A stretch of 64,000 nucleotides of DNA from Endozoicomonas sp. OPT23 (GTDB taxonomy: Bacteria > Pseudomonadota > Gammaproteobacteria > Pseudomonadales > Endozoicomonadaceae). The stretch spans positions 1-64,000 of the forward strand of contig NZ_PPFD01000003.1 of assembly GCF_009653635.1 (NCBI RefSeq), read 5' to 3'. The notes below the pieces were generated by a model that saw only the letters and a list, made by a program, of their open reading frames with translations, made no database searches and was not told the DNA's origin. This document shows positions 18,800 through 28,516 of the stretch, piece by piece (position 1 is the stretch's first letter; each line of letters begins with the position of its first letter). A program made the position numbers and the translations under genes.

Positions 18800-19993
18800 A
18801 TGAAGAATGTTACTCATCCATCAGGAGCAGGCGCCATACCAGGCTCCAGTTTCTGGAATCAGCCTGTTTATCGCTCGCTGATTATTCAGGCCATCACGTT
18901 TGCTCTGATTGCGGGCACAGGTTATTACCTGATCTCCAATCTGGTGATGAACCTGAATGCCCGCAATATCCCTATCGGTCTGGACTTTCTTGCCCAGAGA
19001 GCCGGCTTTGATATTGGCGATGCAGCTATCACCTACACGGCGCAGGACTCCTATGGTCGCGCTTTCGTGGTCGGTATTATCAACACCCTTAAGGTCAGTT
19101 TGATCTCCATTCTGCTGGCAACCGTCATTGGTATCGTCATCGGTATCGCTCGTCTTTCGCCTAACTGGCTGGTTAAGAACCTGACCCGTGGTTATGTCGA
19201 GTACATGCGAAACGTACCGCTACTGCTTCAGTTGTTTTTCTGGTACGCCTTGCTGACCCACGCACTGCCCAGCGCCCGTCAGGCATTTAATCCAGTGCCT
19301 GGCGTTTTCCTGAGCAACCGTGGCTTGTTCCTGCCAACACTGGAGTCCGACAGTGGTTTCTATTTCCTGCTGTTTGGACTTCTCGCTGGTTTGACCGCTG
19401 CATTGATCTGGCGCTTCAGAGCCAACACCCTGCAAAAAGGAACTGGGCGACAGCTGCCTGTCTTCTGGCCCTTTATTGCCTTGCTGGCAACAGGTGGTCT
19501 CGTCGGCTGGTTGCTGTCCCCACAGGGCATTACTGTCGATATGCCGGCACTGAAAGGATTTAACTTCAAGGGCGGTATTGAGATAACGACAGAATTCTTT
19601 TGTCTGATGATTGGACTGGTGACTTATACCAGCGCCTTTATCGCAGAAAACGTTCGCAGCGGCATTCTGGCCGTTAACAAAGGTCAGCAAGAAGCCGCCA
19701 GTTCTCTCGGGCTTTCTCCGGTAAGAAGCCAGCGACTGGTGATTCTGCCTCAGGCTTTGAGGGTGATTATCCCTCCAACCACCAGTCAGTATATGAACGT
19801 GATCAAGAACAGTTCTCTGGGTGTGGCCATTGGTTATTCAGACCTTGTCTCTGTCGGCGGAACAACCCTGAATCAGACCGGACAGGCCGTTGAGTGTATC
19901 AGTCTGATCATGCTGGTTTATCTCTGCACCAGTCTTGCGACGTCTCTGTTTATGAACTGGTATAACGCCAGTGTTGCTCTGACCGAACGATAG
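18800..19993 (+). CDS. aapQ: Amino-acid ABC transporter permease AapQ
   Basis: 397 residues from ATG 18800; the frame is open from a TTG at 18767 but that codon lies in the T run of the terminator. Several membrane segments; the C-terminal half carries the permease EAA loop (GQQEAASSLGLSPVRSQRLV then LPQALRVIIPP). In the inner membrane it pairs with AapM as the heterodimeric channel. The length near 400, with extra N-terminal helices, is typical of Aap/Bzt permeases rather than the 220-residue Gln/His type. Confidence 0.93.
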   Translation: MKNVTHPSGAGAIPGSSFWNQPVYRSLIIQAITFALIAGTGYYLISNLVMNLNARNIPIGLDFLAQRAGFDIGDAAITYTAQDSYGRAFVVGIINTLKVSLISILLATVIGIVIGIARLSPNWLVKNLTRGYVEYMRNVPLLLQLFFWYALLTHALPSARQAFNPVPGVFLSNRGLFLPTLESDSGFYFLLFGLLAGLTAALIWRFRANTLQKGTGRQLPVFWPFIALLATGGLVGWLLSPQGITVDMPALKGFNFKGGIEITTEFFCLMIGLVTYTSAFIAENVRSGILAVNKGQQEAASSLGLSPVRSQRLVILPQALRVIIPPTTSQYMNVIKNSSLGVAIGYSDLVSVGGTTLNQTGQAVECISLIMLVYLCTSLATSLFMNWYNASVALTER

Positions 19994-20005
19994 GAAGGAT
20001 GTACT

Positions 20006-21145
20006 GTGGCAATTATTCATTCAGAACCCTTACCCTCCCGCCCTGCTCCGGCCAGCAACAGTGGCCTGACCGGTTGGTTAAAGGGCAACCTGTTCAGCAG
20101 TCCGTTTAACACAGCGCTGACGCTTATCTGTGTTTACGGTTTATGGCAGGCCATGCCCGGACTGGTTAACTGGTTTTTCCTCGATGCAACCTGGAGCATT
20201 TTTGGTCCGGAGGGCAACGCCAATGAAATCACAAAACAGACAGTGGCTGTCTGTAAAGAGGCCGGTGGTGCCTGCTGGTCGTTGATCTCGGTAAAACACC
20301 GTTTTATGTTCTTTGGTTTTTATCCACAAGATGAACAGTGGCGGCCACTGCTGACCTGCTTTCTATTGATTGGCATGGTATTGATCAGTGGTATTCGTGC
20401 CTACTGGAAACCCTGGCTGATTGTTGCATGGCTGGCAGCGATTGTCGTCTGCTTCATACTGATGATGGGCGGTGTTGCCGGGCTGACTTATGTAGCCACC
20501 AGCAAATGGGGCGGTTTGCCTCTGACGCTGGGGCTGGCGGTATTCTCGGTAGTCTTTGCCCTGCCTTTGGGTATTGCTCTGGCACTGGGCCGACGCTCAC
20601 AGATGAACCTGATCAGAACACTCTGCGTCAGCTATATCGAGCTGGTTCGAGCGGTTCCACTGATCAGTATTCTGTTTATGGCGTCCTTCCTGCTGCCGCT
20701 GTTTATGCCGGAAGAGCTGACCATTAACAAACTGCTGCGTGCCCAGATTGGTATCATCATGTTTGCCGCAGCCTATATGGCAGAGGTTATTCGTGGTGGC
20801 CTGCAGGCCATTCCGAAAGGGCAGTATGAAGCGGCTGATGCTATGGGACTGAGCTACTGGCAGGCAACCTTCAAGGTTATTCTGCCTCAGGCTCTGAAAG
20901 TTTCGATACCACCATTGGTGGGCACTATTATCGGTACATTTAAAGACAGTTCACTGGTAGTGATCATCGGTCTGTTTGATGTACTGAACACGACTAGAGT
21001 CGCTTTCAGCTCCGATCCACCCTGGTCGCCTTTCTATCTGGAAGCCTACTTTGTGGGTGCAACGGTATTCTTTATTTTCTGTTTTGGTATGTCTCAATAC
21101 AGCCAGTGGCTTGAAAACCATCTGGATACCGGGCATAAGAACTGA
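20006..21145 (+). CDS. aapM: Amino-acid ABC transporter permease AapM
   Basis: 379 residues from a GTG start with GGAAGGA about 7-8 bases upstream, 12 bases after the aapQ stop. Multiple membrane helices; EAA loop GQYEAADAMGLSYWQATFKV followed by LPQALKVSIPP. The N-terminal part contains a large periplasmic insert (about 60-110), as in other AapM proteins. It forms the inner-membrane channel with AapQ. The operon ends here; the ATPase gene, normally next, is on the other strand. Confidence 0.93.
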   Translation: MAIIHSEPLPSRPAPASNSGLTGWLKGNLFSSPFNTALTLICVYGLWQAMPGLVNWFFLDATWSIFGPEGNANEITKQTVAVCKEAGGACWSLISVKHRFMFFGFYPQDEQWRPLLTCFLLIGMVLISGIRAYWKPWLIVAWLAAIVVCFILMMGGVAGLTYVATSKWGGLPLTLGLAVFSVVFALPLGIALALGRRSQMNLIRTLCVSYIELVRAVPLISILFMASFLLPLFMPEELTINKLLRAQIGIIMFAAAYMAEVIRGGLQAIPKGQYEAADAMGLSYWQATFKVILPQALKVSIPPLVGTIIGTFKDSSLVVIIGLFDVLNTTRVAFSSDPPWSPFYLEAYFVGATVFFIFCFGMSQYSQWLENHLDTGHKN

Positions 21146-21161
21146 AGAATGTAGCTGTTAC

Positions 21162-21200
21162 AAAAAAGCCGGAATCTGTTATCAGTATTCCGGTTTTTTT
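21162..21200 (+). terminator. Rho-independent terminator of aapJQM
   Basis: AAAAAAGCCGGAAT, loop, ATTCCGGTTTTTTT: perfect stem with T tail directly after aapM. Confidence 0.9.
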
Positions 21201-21237
21201 CTGGATTAAGAATCCAGTCATTAAAGTTTATCTCCTA

Positions 21238-21290
21238 TTTACCCGCCGTAGGCGGGTAAATAGCATTAAGATGTCAAGATACGTGTATCA
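21238..21290. repeat. Hairpin repeat between aapM and aapP
   Basis: CTATTTACCCGCC GTA GGCGGGTAAATAG is a perfect 13-bp inverted repeat with a 3-base loop (about 21234-21262), followed by ACGTGTATCACACG, a smaller inverted repeat resembling the arms of family 1. It lies at the breakpoint between the convergent aapM and aapP genes. Confidence 0.6.
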
Positions 21291-21301
21291 CACGTTTTCA
21301 A

Positions 21302-22105
21302 TCAGTGACTCAGGATTTGACTCAGGAAGAGTCTGGTTCTGTCTGACTCAGGATTATTAAAGAACTCTTCAGGCGTGTTCTCTTCGATAATCTGACCACC
21401 ATCCATAAAGATCACCCGGTCCGCTACTGTTCTGGCAAAGCCCATTTCGTGAGTCACGCAAATCATGGTCATACCTTCATTGGCCAGCTCAACCATTACA
21501 TCCAGAACTTCCTTGATCATCTCCGGGTCCAGTGCCGACGTTGGCTCGTCAAACAACAGAACCTCAGGGTTCATACACAGGCTTCGAGCAATAGCTACAC
21601 GCTGTTGCTGACCACCAGACAGCTGGCCTGGAAACTTATCGGCCTGATCAGCGATACGAACCCTTTCCAGAAACTTCATGGCAACTTCTTCAGCTTCTTT
21701 CTGGGGCATTTTACGTACCCAGATTGGCGCCAGTGTGCAGTTTTCCAGAACGGTAAGGTGCGGAAACAGATTGAAGTGCTGAAATACCATGCCCACGTCT
21801 TTACGGATGTGTTCGATATTCTTCAGGTCGTTGGTCAGTGCAATACCATTGACGTTGATATCACCTTCCTGATGCTCTTCCAGACGGTTAATACAACGAA
21901 TCATGGTTGATTTACCGGAGCCGGAAGGGCCACAGACGACGATACGCTCGCCCTGTCTGACAGTAAGGTTTATATCTTTTAAAACATGGAAATCACCGTA
22001 CCATTTGTTAACGCCATCAAGCTCAATCATGGTCTTGGCACGTTTGGTAATGGTGACATCAGGAACAGCTGTTTCCACAGGACTACTTTGCATTTCTACG
22101 TGCAT
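21302..22105 (-). CDS. aapP: Amino-acid ABC transporter ATP-binding protein AapP
   Basis: 267 residues. Intact Walker [14 protein letters not shown]-loop [11 protein letters not shown], signature [15 protein letters not shown], Walker [16 protein letters not shown] and switch VTHEMGF, typical of polar amino-acid ATPases. It should energise AapQM. It is convergent to aapJQM instead of being the fourth gene of one operon, so it must have its own promoter. About 25 residues precede the conserved start region [12 protein letters not shown]; an internal ATG at 22030 would remove them, but neither start has a strong ribosome binding site. Confidence 0.93.
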   Translation of the reverse strand: MHVEMQSSPVETAVPDVTITKRAKTMIELDGVNKWYGDFHVLKDINLTVRQGERIVVCGPSGSGKSTMIRCINRLEEHQEGDINVNGIALTNDLKNIEHIRKDVGMVFQHFNLFPHLTVLENCTLAPIWVRKMPQKEAEEVAMKFLERVRIADQADKFPGQLSGGQQQRVAIARSLCMNPEVLLFDEPTSALDPEMIKEVLDVMVELANEGMTMICVTHEMGFARTVADRVIFMDGGQIIEENTPEEFFNNPESDRTRLFLSQILSH

Positions 22106-22297
22106 GTTTTTTTATTCTCGATTCATGTCTTATTGTTATTTTTTGACAGATGTCAGGTACTGTCTGATTAGGGATTCTATATCCATATAGAGCATTTTCC
22201 CATCAGCTTATTGCACGATTGCTCCAGAAAATTCACTTATCTTCTTTTTGATGGCAAGCTTTCCAATCATATTAAACAATAATGAATACTCTCAACT

Positions 22298-23275
22298 GTG
22301 ACGACTGACTTTATACCCGCGACAGGTCTCTCTTCTGCCCATGCCCAGACCATCTGGTCGCCACTGTTCAGAAGCTACGAACAACTCCCCAGAACCAGAG
22401 AACGTTTACAACTCAAGGACGGTGATTTTCTTGACCTGGACTGGTGCGGAGATAATCAAAGCTCTCCATTGATCGTCCTGCTGCATGGTTTAACAGGCTG
22501 CTCGCGCTCAAAATACCTGCTGGGAGTTCAAAAGGAATTGCTGGCAATAGGTTGGCAGAGTGTTGCTGTTAACTTGAGAGGCTGCAGTGGAGAACCTAAC
22601 CAGCTGCCAAGAGGCTACCACTCTGGTGACAGTGACGAACTGAGAAACCTTCTGGCACTCTTAAAGACAAGATACCCTGAACGCCTTTTGGCTGCAGTGG
22701 GCTTTTCTCTCGGCGGTAATATTCTTCTCAAGTATCAGGGAGAAGAAGGTTCTGACAGCCTGCTCTCTTCAGCAGTAGCGATATCAGTGCCGTTCAGGCT
22801 GGATATTTGTGCACAGCGTATGAATTTCGGCTTTTCCAGAATCTATCGCAATCGTTTTATCAAAGAACTTTACGGTCAGATAAACGAAAAAGTATCTCTG
22901 TTTACACAACAGGGGTTGTCTGATCACGCAGAGCTCCTTAACAGTTTGCTTAAGAAAGGCAGAGCCAGAACCTTTGAGGAGTTTGATCACTGGATTACAG
23001 CGCCCCTGCATGGTTTCAAAAGCGGAACTGAATACTACGAGCAGTCCAGTTCCCGTTATTATCTGTCCACTATCAAACAGCCAACTTTGATCATCCATTC
23101 CAGAGATGACCCGTTTATGACCGAGGATGTTATTCCTTCTTCCCGTGAGCTCTCCAGCGATGTCAAACTCGAGATTACCGAGCATGGCGGGCACGTTGGC
23201 TTTATCTGTGGTTCAGCTGCCAGACCTGTATACTGGCTTGAGCAGAAAATCTGCCATTGGTTACAGAAAATATAA
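22298..23275 (+). CDS. YheT-family alpha/beta hydrolase
   Basis: 325 residues from a GTG start. The YheT/UPF0017 pattern begins with SSAHAQTIWSPLFR; the oxyanion segment is LLHGLTGCSRSKY; the nucleophile serine is in VGFSLGGNILLKYQGE; the acid is in HSRDDPFM and the catalytic histidine in EHGGHVGF. A full triad implies active esterase or lipase-like activity, but the physiological substrate in bacteria is not established. Start is uncertain because no ribosome binding site is visible. Tandem with the aldehyde dehydrogenase 62 bases downstream. Confidence 0.88.
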   Translation: MTTDFIPATGLSSAHAQTIWSPLFRSYEQLPRTRERLQLKDGDFLDLDWCGDNQSSPLIVLLHGLTGCSRSKYLLGVQKELLAIGWQSVAVNLRGCSGEPNQLPRGYHSGDSDELRNLLALLKTRYPERLLAAVGFSLGGNILLKYQGEEGSDSLLSSAVAISVPFRLDICAQRMNFGFSRIYRNRFIKELYGQINEKVSLFTQQGLSDHAELLNSLLKKGRARTFEEFDHWITAPLHGFKSGTEYYEQSSSRYYLSTIKQPTLIIHSRDDPFMTEDVIPSSRELSSDVKLEITEHGGHVGFICGSAARPVYWLEQKICHWLQKI

Positions 23276-23337
23276 CAAACAAAAAATGACCATACTCGCT
23301 GCATAGAAAGCAGCTGAGCGGAAGAGGCGCCCTGACC

Positions 23338-24801
23338 ATGAATGATGCAGTAACAACCATAGAGCCTGCAAGCATAGAGCCTGAAAACCTCGTCAGGACT
23401 ACCGACATGGAAGTAGTTCTGAAAAACCAGAAGAAAGCGTTTCTTCATACCCCCTACCCTTCTGTTGAACAAAGAAGAGAGTGGCTGGCAACGTTGAAGA
23501 AAGCCCTGCAGGACAATCAGGCTGCATTGGTTGAAGCCATCAATCAAGACTTTGAAGGTCGTGCCAGAGAAGAGACTCTGTTGGCCGAGTTTATGCCTTC
23601 GCTGAATTACATTGATTATTGCAGCAAGAAGCTGGGTAAATGGACAAAATTCAGTAAGCGACGTGTACCGCTTACCATGCAACCAGTGTCTGCCAAGGTT
23701 ATTTATCAACCTCTCGGTGTGGTTGGCATAGTTGTCCCCTGGAACTACCCCGTTTTCCTGGCCGTGGGTCCACTGGCTACTGCTCTTGCAGCTGGCAATC
23801 GGGCAATGGTCAAGATGTCTGAATTCACACCAACAACCTCAGAGCTGCTTGCCAAAATCATTGCCGATATTTTCCCTGACAATTTAGTGACCGTGATTAA
23901 TGGCGAAGCAGAAGTTGGCGCTCAGTTTACGGCATTGCCCTTTGACCATATTCTGTTTACCGGCTCTACTCAGGTAGGCCGACATGTTATGAATGCTGCA
24001 GCCAGGAACCTGACACCAGTAACATTGGAGTTGGGTGGTAAATCACCGGTTATTGTCGACAGCGACTTCCCTATGTCCGAGGTTGCAGAACGGGTCTGTT
24101 ACGGAAAATCATTGAATGCCGGCCAGACCTGTGTGGCACCGGACTATATTCTGGTGAAGAAGGAGCGTCAGCAGGAATTTATTGATGCTTACCTGAAAGC
24201 CTTCAGTACCATGTACCCCAAGGTCAGCGATAACCCTCACTACACCGCCATTATTAACAAGCGCCAACATGACCGACTGCTCGGACATATTGAGGATGCC
24301 AGAGCCAAAGGCGCAGACATTGTTATTCCAGAGAATGAGCAGGTTTCTGACGGCTCCCGTCGCTTGCCGCCACACCTGATTCTAAACCCTACTGATGACA
24401 TGACGGTAATGCATGAAGAAATCTTTGGGCCACTACTGCCCATCATCGGTGTCGACTCTATTGATCAGGCCATTGATTACGTCAACAGTCGTCCAAGACC
24501 TCTGGCTCTCTACTATTTTGGTGGCGACAAGCAGGTGCAGGAAAAGGTTCTGACGGAAACACACTCCGGTGGTGTCTGCCTCAATGAAACCCTGTTCCAG
24601 GTAGCGATTGACGACCTTCCATTTGGCGGTATCGGGCCTTCCGGCATGGGTCACTATCACGGGCATGAAGGTTTCCTGACTCTTTCCAAAGCGAAAGCTG
24701 TGGTCAGCAAAGGTAAATTCAACAGCGTTCGTATGTTGTTTCCTCCCTATGACACCAGCTTCAAACAGTCCATGATCAAGTATCTTTCTGGTTCAAACTG
24801 A
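23338..24801 (+). CDS. calB: Aldehyde dehydrogenase, coniferyl-aldehyde type
   Basis: 487 residues. NAD-dependent aldehyde dehydrogenase with GVVGIVVPWNYPVFLA, the general base in TLELGGKSP and the catalytic cysteine in NAGQTCVAPDYIL. The long form without a Rossmann insert and a C-terminal FPPY (MLFPPYDTSFKQSMIK) matches the coniferyl-aldehyde and fatty-aldehyde dehydrogenase branch, which oxidises coniferaldehyde or long-chain aldehydes to acids. Substrate assignment is by similarity only. A hairpin at 24827-24844 follows. Confidence 0.82.
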   Translation: MNDAVTTIEPASIEPENLVRTTDMEVVLKNQKKAFLHTPYPSVEQRREWLATLKKALQDNQAALVEAINQDFEGRAREETLLAEFMPSLNYIDYCSKKLGKWTKFSKRRVPLTMQPVSAKVIYQPLGVVGIVVPWNYPVFLAVGPLATALAAGNRAMVKMSEFTPTTSELLAKIIADIFPDNLVTVINGEAEVGAQFTALPFDHILFTGSTQVGRHVMNAAARNLTPVTLELGGKSPVIVDSDFPMSEVAERVCYGKSLNAGQTCVAPDYILVKKERQQEFIDAYLKAFSTMYPKVSDNPHYTAIINKRQHDRLLGHIEDARAKGADIVIPENEQVSDGSRRLPPHLILNPTDDMTVMHEEIFGPLLPIIGVDSIDQAIDYVNSRPRPLALYYFGGDKQVQEKVLTETHSGGVCLNETLFQVAIDDLPFGGIGPSGMGHYHGHEGFLTLSKAKAVVSKGKFNSVRMLFPPYDTSFKQSMIKYLSGSN

Positions 24802-24826
24802 TCCTGCTCCAGCTGATTTTGCTCAC

Positions 24827-24844
24827 GAGTGGCTTTTGCCACTC
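24827..24844 (+). terminator. Hairpin after the aldehyde dehydrogenase
   Basis: GAGTGGC TTTT GCCACTC, a perfect 7-bp stem with a 4-base loop, 26 bases after the stop codon. No T run follows, so it could be a weak or Rho-assisted terminator or an mRNA-stabilising hairpin. Confidence 0.45.
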
Positions 24845-25067
24845 TGTCCTGAGTAACGACGCTGTTGGGGTATAACTTTCAATACGCCGTTACCAGACCC
24901 AGTATGTAATGCCTTGGCCAATGCATCCTGTGTTGTCTACTGATTCCCTGAAGTATGATTAGCCTGCATTCTGTTGCGCTTAAAGTTAAAAACCGTTTTC
25001 ACACCAGAAAGACTGACCGTGTACGAGTTTTTGCGTTTCACCAAACACTATATGAGCATGTATTTTT

Positions 25068-26324
25068 ATGGGTTTTTCTTCCCTTGGACTCCACTCCGAA
25101 TTTGTTCAGACTTTGAAAGACAAAGGGTATGAGTCTCCTACTGCTGTACAGCAAGCCGCCATTCCAGTGATACTGAAGGGACTCGATGTGATGGCCGGTG
25201 CTCAAACAGGTACAGGGAAAACCGCTGCATTTGCACTGCCCATACTGCAACAGTTGTGGGAAAAAAACTCTGTTGAAGGTGAATCCGGAAACATCAGACC
25301 AGTACAGGCTCTGGTATTAACACCAACTCGTGAACTGGCTCAACAGGTACACCGCAGTTTTAAAACATACGCCAAACACTCTTCATTAAAGTCAGTTGCC
25401 GTATATGGCGGAGTGAGTCTTAAACCGCAGATCGATGCGTTAAAAACTGGAGCCGACATTCTTGTTGCCACTCCGGGTCGACTTCTTGACCTGATGCAGA
25501 AGCGATCTGTTAACTTGTCTGCATTGAAACACCTTGTTTTTGATGAAGCGGATCGTATGCTCGACCTGGGTTTCATCATCGATATTCAACGCATCATGAA
25601 AAAGATTCCGGCCGACCGTCAGACTCTGCTTTTTTCTGCGACCTTCACCGATGAGATTTTTACGCTCAGTAAAACGTTGCTGAAAAAACCTGAGCTGATT
25701 GAAGTAGATGCACGTAATACCGCTGCAGAACGTGTAGAGCAGGCCGTTTACATGGTCGATGAAGATCGCAAGCGTGAACTGCTCAGTTATATGATTGGCT
25801 CAAAAAACTGGCAGCAGGTGCTGGTGTTTGTTCGTACCAAAGAAGGTGCAGACATACTTGCGAAAGAAATGATAAAAGATGGCATAAAAGCACTGGCCAT
25901 TCACGGTGATAAGTCTCAGGGCGCCAGAGAACGAGGACTGGCCGAATTCAAGGAAGGCAAGGTACGGGCATTGGTCGCTACCGATGTAGCTGCCAGAGGG
26001 TTGGACATACAACAACTGCAGTACGTTGTTAACTATGAACTGCCGTATATTGCCGAAGACTACATTCACAGAATAGGCCGTACCGGACGGGCGGGGAATG
26101 AAGGTCTGGCTGTTTCCTTTATGAGCCTGGGTGAAGAGTATTTACTGGAAGAGATTGAAGTTGTTCTCGATAACCGACTATCACAGTCGTGGTATCCCGG
26201 TTTTGAACCGGACATGACCCGAGAGGTTCCGAGCAACAGGAAGAACTCTCGCAACGCACAGAAGCGACGTTTTAAAGACAGAGCTTCTGGCAAGAAAACC
26301 GGCAACCATCGACGTTCATCCTGA
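25068..26324 (+). CDS. rhlE: DEAD-box RNA helicase RhlE
   Basis: 418 residues with all helicase motifs: Q motif (GYESPTAVQQAAIP), AQTGTGKT, PTRELAQQ, DEAD (VFDEADRMLDLGF), SAT, and HRIGRTGRAG in the second RecA domain. A basic tail of about 35 residues (NRKNSRNAQKRRFKDRASGK) probably binds RNA. RhlE works in ribosome assembly and RNA turnover in the cytoplasm. The 266-base upstream gap holds no gene and may be a regulated 5' leader. Confidence 0.93.
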   Translation: MGFSSLGLHSEFVQTLKDKGYESPTAVQQAAIPVILKGLDVMAGAQTGTGKTAAFALPILQQLWEKNSVEGESGNIRPVQALVLTPTRELAQQVHRSFKTYAKHSSLKSVAVYGGVSLKPQIDALKTGADILVATPGRLLDLMQKRSVNLSALKHLVFDEADRMLDLGFIIDIQRIMKKIPADRQTLLFSATFTDEIFTLSKTLLKKPELIEVDARNTAAERVEQAVYMVDEDRKRELLSYMIGSKNWQQVLVFVRTKEGADILAKEMIKDGIKALAIHGDKSQGARERGLAEFKEGKVRALVATDVAARGLDIQQLQYVVNYELPYIAEDYIHRIGRTGRAGNEGLAVSFMSLGEEYLLEEIEVVLDNRLSQSWYPGFEPDMTREVPSNRKNSRNAQKRRFKDRASGKKTGNHRRSS

Positions 26325-26352
26325 ACTGGTCAGTCGAATTATGGAGGGACGC

Positions 26353-27456
26353 ATGAAACGCATGAAACGCCTGACACTTATATTAGTGGTAACTATTCTT
26401 TTTATAACAGCCTGCGGCACACTTATGAACAAGCAGTCCACTGACAACAAACAACTGACGTCCTCTCCTCAGTACTCAGAGACGAAGGACAAGTTTGATA
26501 ATGCTTCTCCCAGAACGAATAAGGTCGGCCTGTTTGCAGCAAGTAAAGAGTACTATTTCAACAAAAACTCTGAATCCGTTCCGATCACAGACATTCCTGT
26601 TACACCGCTATTGGCAGAAGATTTCAAACCCGACCCATCAGCACCTTTCAAGTTTGTACGACTGGGGCATTCCAGCCTGATGATTCAGCTGAACGGTAAA
26701 AACTGGCTGCTGGACCCGGTCTTCAGTCAACGCGTGTCGCCCGTACAATGGGCTGGGCCAAAGCGTTTCCACGAGCCACCGATCAGCCTTGATGAGTTAC
26801 CAGAAATTGAAGGCGTGGTGATCTCCCATAACCATTATGACCATCTGGATCATGGCAGTATTCGCAAACTGAAAGACAAGGTTAACCATTTCCTGGTACC
26901 TCTTGGTCTGAGCAGCACGCTGACAAGCTGGGGCGTAGAGCCTGAAAAGGTTACCGAACTGGATTGGTGGGACAGCATCAAACTCTCCGGCATCGAATTC
27001 ACTGCCACACCTTCACAGCACTTTTCAGGGCGTGGACTGTTTGATACCGATAAAACCCTGTGGAGTTCCTGGGCTATTAAAAACGATACAACAGCCTTGT
27101 TCTTCAGTGGTGACAGTGGTTACTTTGATGGCTTCAAGACCATTGGCGAAAAGCTTGGCCCTTTTGACTATTCGTTTATGGAGTGCGGCGCCTACAACAA
27201 ACTCTGGGCCGATGTTCATATGATGCCGGAAGAAAGCATTCAGGCCTTCAAGGATGTGAAAGGCAAGGTCATGGTTCCTATTCACAATGGCACTTTTGAC
27301 CTGTCTACCCATGCCTGGTTTGAGCCACTGGAACGCATTCAGTCTCTGGCAGAAAAGGACAACATCGAGCTGCTTACGCCCGAAATGGGACAGATTGTTC
27401 AACAGGGCAAAAAGCAGATCAGCAAACCCTGGTGGCAAGCTCTAATCGCTGAATAA
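26353..27456 (+). CDS. Metallo-beta-lactamase-fold lipoprotein (NAPE-PLD/RomA-like)
   Basis: 367 residues from ATG 26353, which has GGAGG five bases upstream; an earlier ATG at 26341 overlaps that site. The N-terminus MKRLTLILVVTILFITACG has a lipobox (ITAC), so the mature protein is probably a lipoprotein. The metal-binding motif is VISHNHYDHLDHGS; FSGDSGYFDGF supplies a further ligand. The family hydrolyses N-acyl-phosphatidylethanolamines in animals; bacterial members are of unknown substrate. It lies 28 bases after rhlE and may be cotranscribed with it. Confidence 0.85.
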   Translation: MKRMKRLTLILVVTILFITACGTLMNKQSTDNKQLTSSPQYSETKDKFDNASPRTNKVGLFAASKEYYFNKNSESVPITDIPVTPLLAEDFKPDPSAPFKFVRLGHSSLMIQLNGKNWLLDPVFSQRVSPVQWAGPKRFHEPPISLDELPEIEGVVISHNHYDHLDHGSIRKLKDKVNHFLVPLGLSSTLTSWGVEPEKVTELDWWDSIKLSGIEFTATPSQHFSGRGLFDTDKTLWSSWAIKNDTTALFFSGDSGYFDGFKTIGEKLGPFDYSFMECGAYNKLWADVHMMPEESIQAFKDVKGKVMVPIHNGTFDLSTHAWFEPLERIQSLAEKDNIELLTPEMGQIVQQGKKQISKPWWQALIAE

Positions 27457-27476
27457 TCATTCATATTGTGGAAGAT

Positions 27477-27497
27477 GGCAGATATTTTTTGTCTGCC
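27477..27497 (+). terminator. Hairpin after the metallo-hydrolase gene
   Basis: GGCAGA, loop TATTTTTTG, TCTGCC: a 6-bp stem with the T tract in the loop rather than after it, so termination is uncertain. Confidence 0.4.
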
Positions 27498-27609
27498 TTC
27501 GGCTTACCGAACAAAAATACTCTCTCTACTATTTGTGAGTTATGGCCGATTTCGCTAACATCAGCCGCTTGTATTGATTGAGATTCTGTCGCTTTCCGGC
27601 AATGAGTGA

Positions 27610-28131
<522 letters not shown>

Positions 28132-28185
28132 GTTTGAAGATACAAACACTAAGCATGAGGACGGACCGCGAGTCAACGGAGGTAA

Positions 28186-28440
<255 letters not shown>

Positions 28441-28462
28441 GCCTTAAAGCAAATGTAATCAT

Positions 28463-28500
28463 AAAAAAACCGGAGCTGACAATTCAGTTCCGGTTTTTTT
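28463..28500 (+). terminator. Rho-independent terminator of coaD-ferredoxin
   Basis: AAAAAAACCGGAGCTGA, loop CAAT, TCAGTTCCGGTTTTTTT: long stem with T tail, also usable by the convergent lipoprotein gene. Confidence 0.9.
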
Positions 28501-28516
28501 GTTTTCAGACTTATTA

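Noticed and set aside
23059-23709. 216-residue minus frame across the YheT/aldehyde dehydrogenase junction
   Set aside because: Spans two real genes on the other strand; no start signal or domain.
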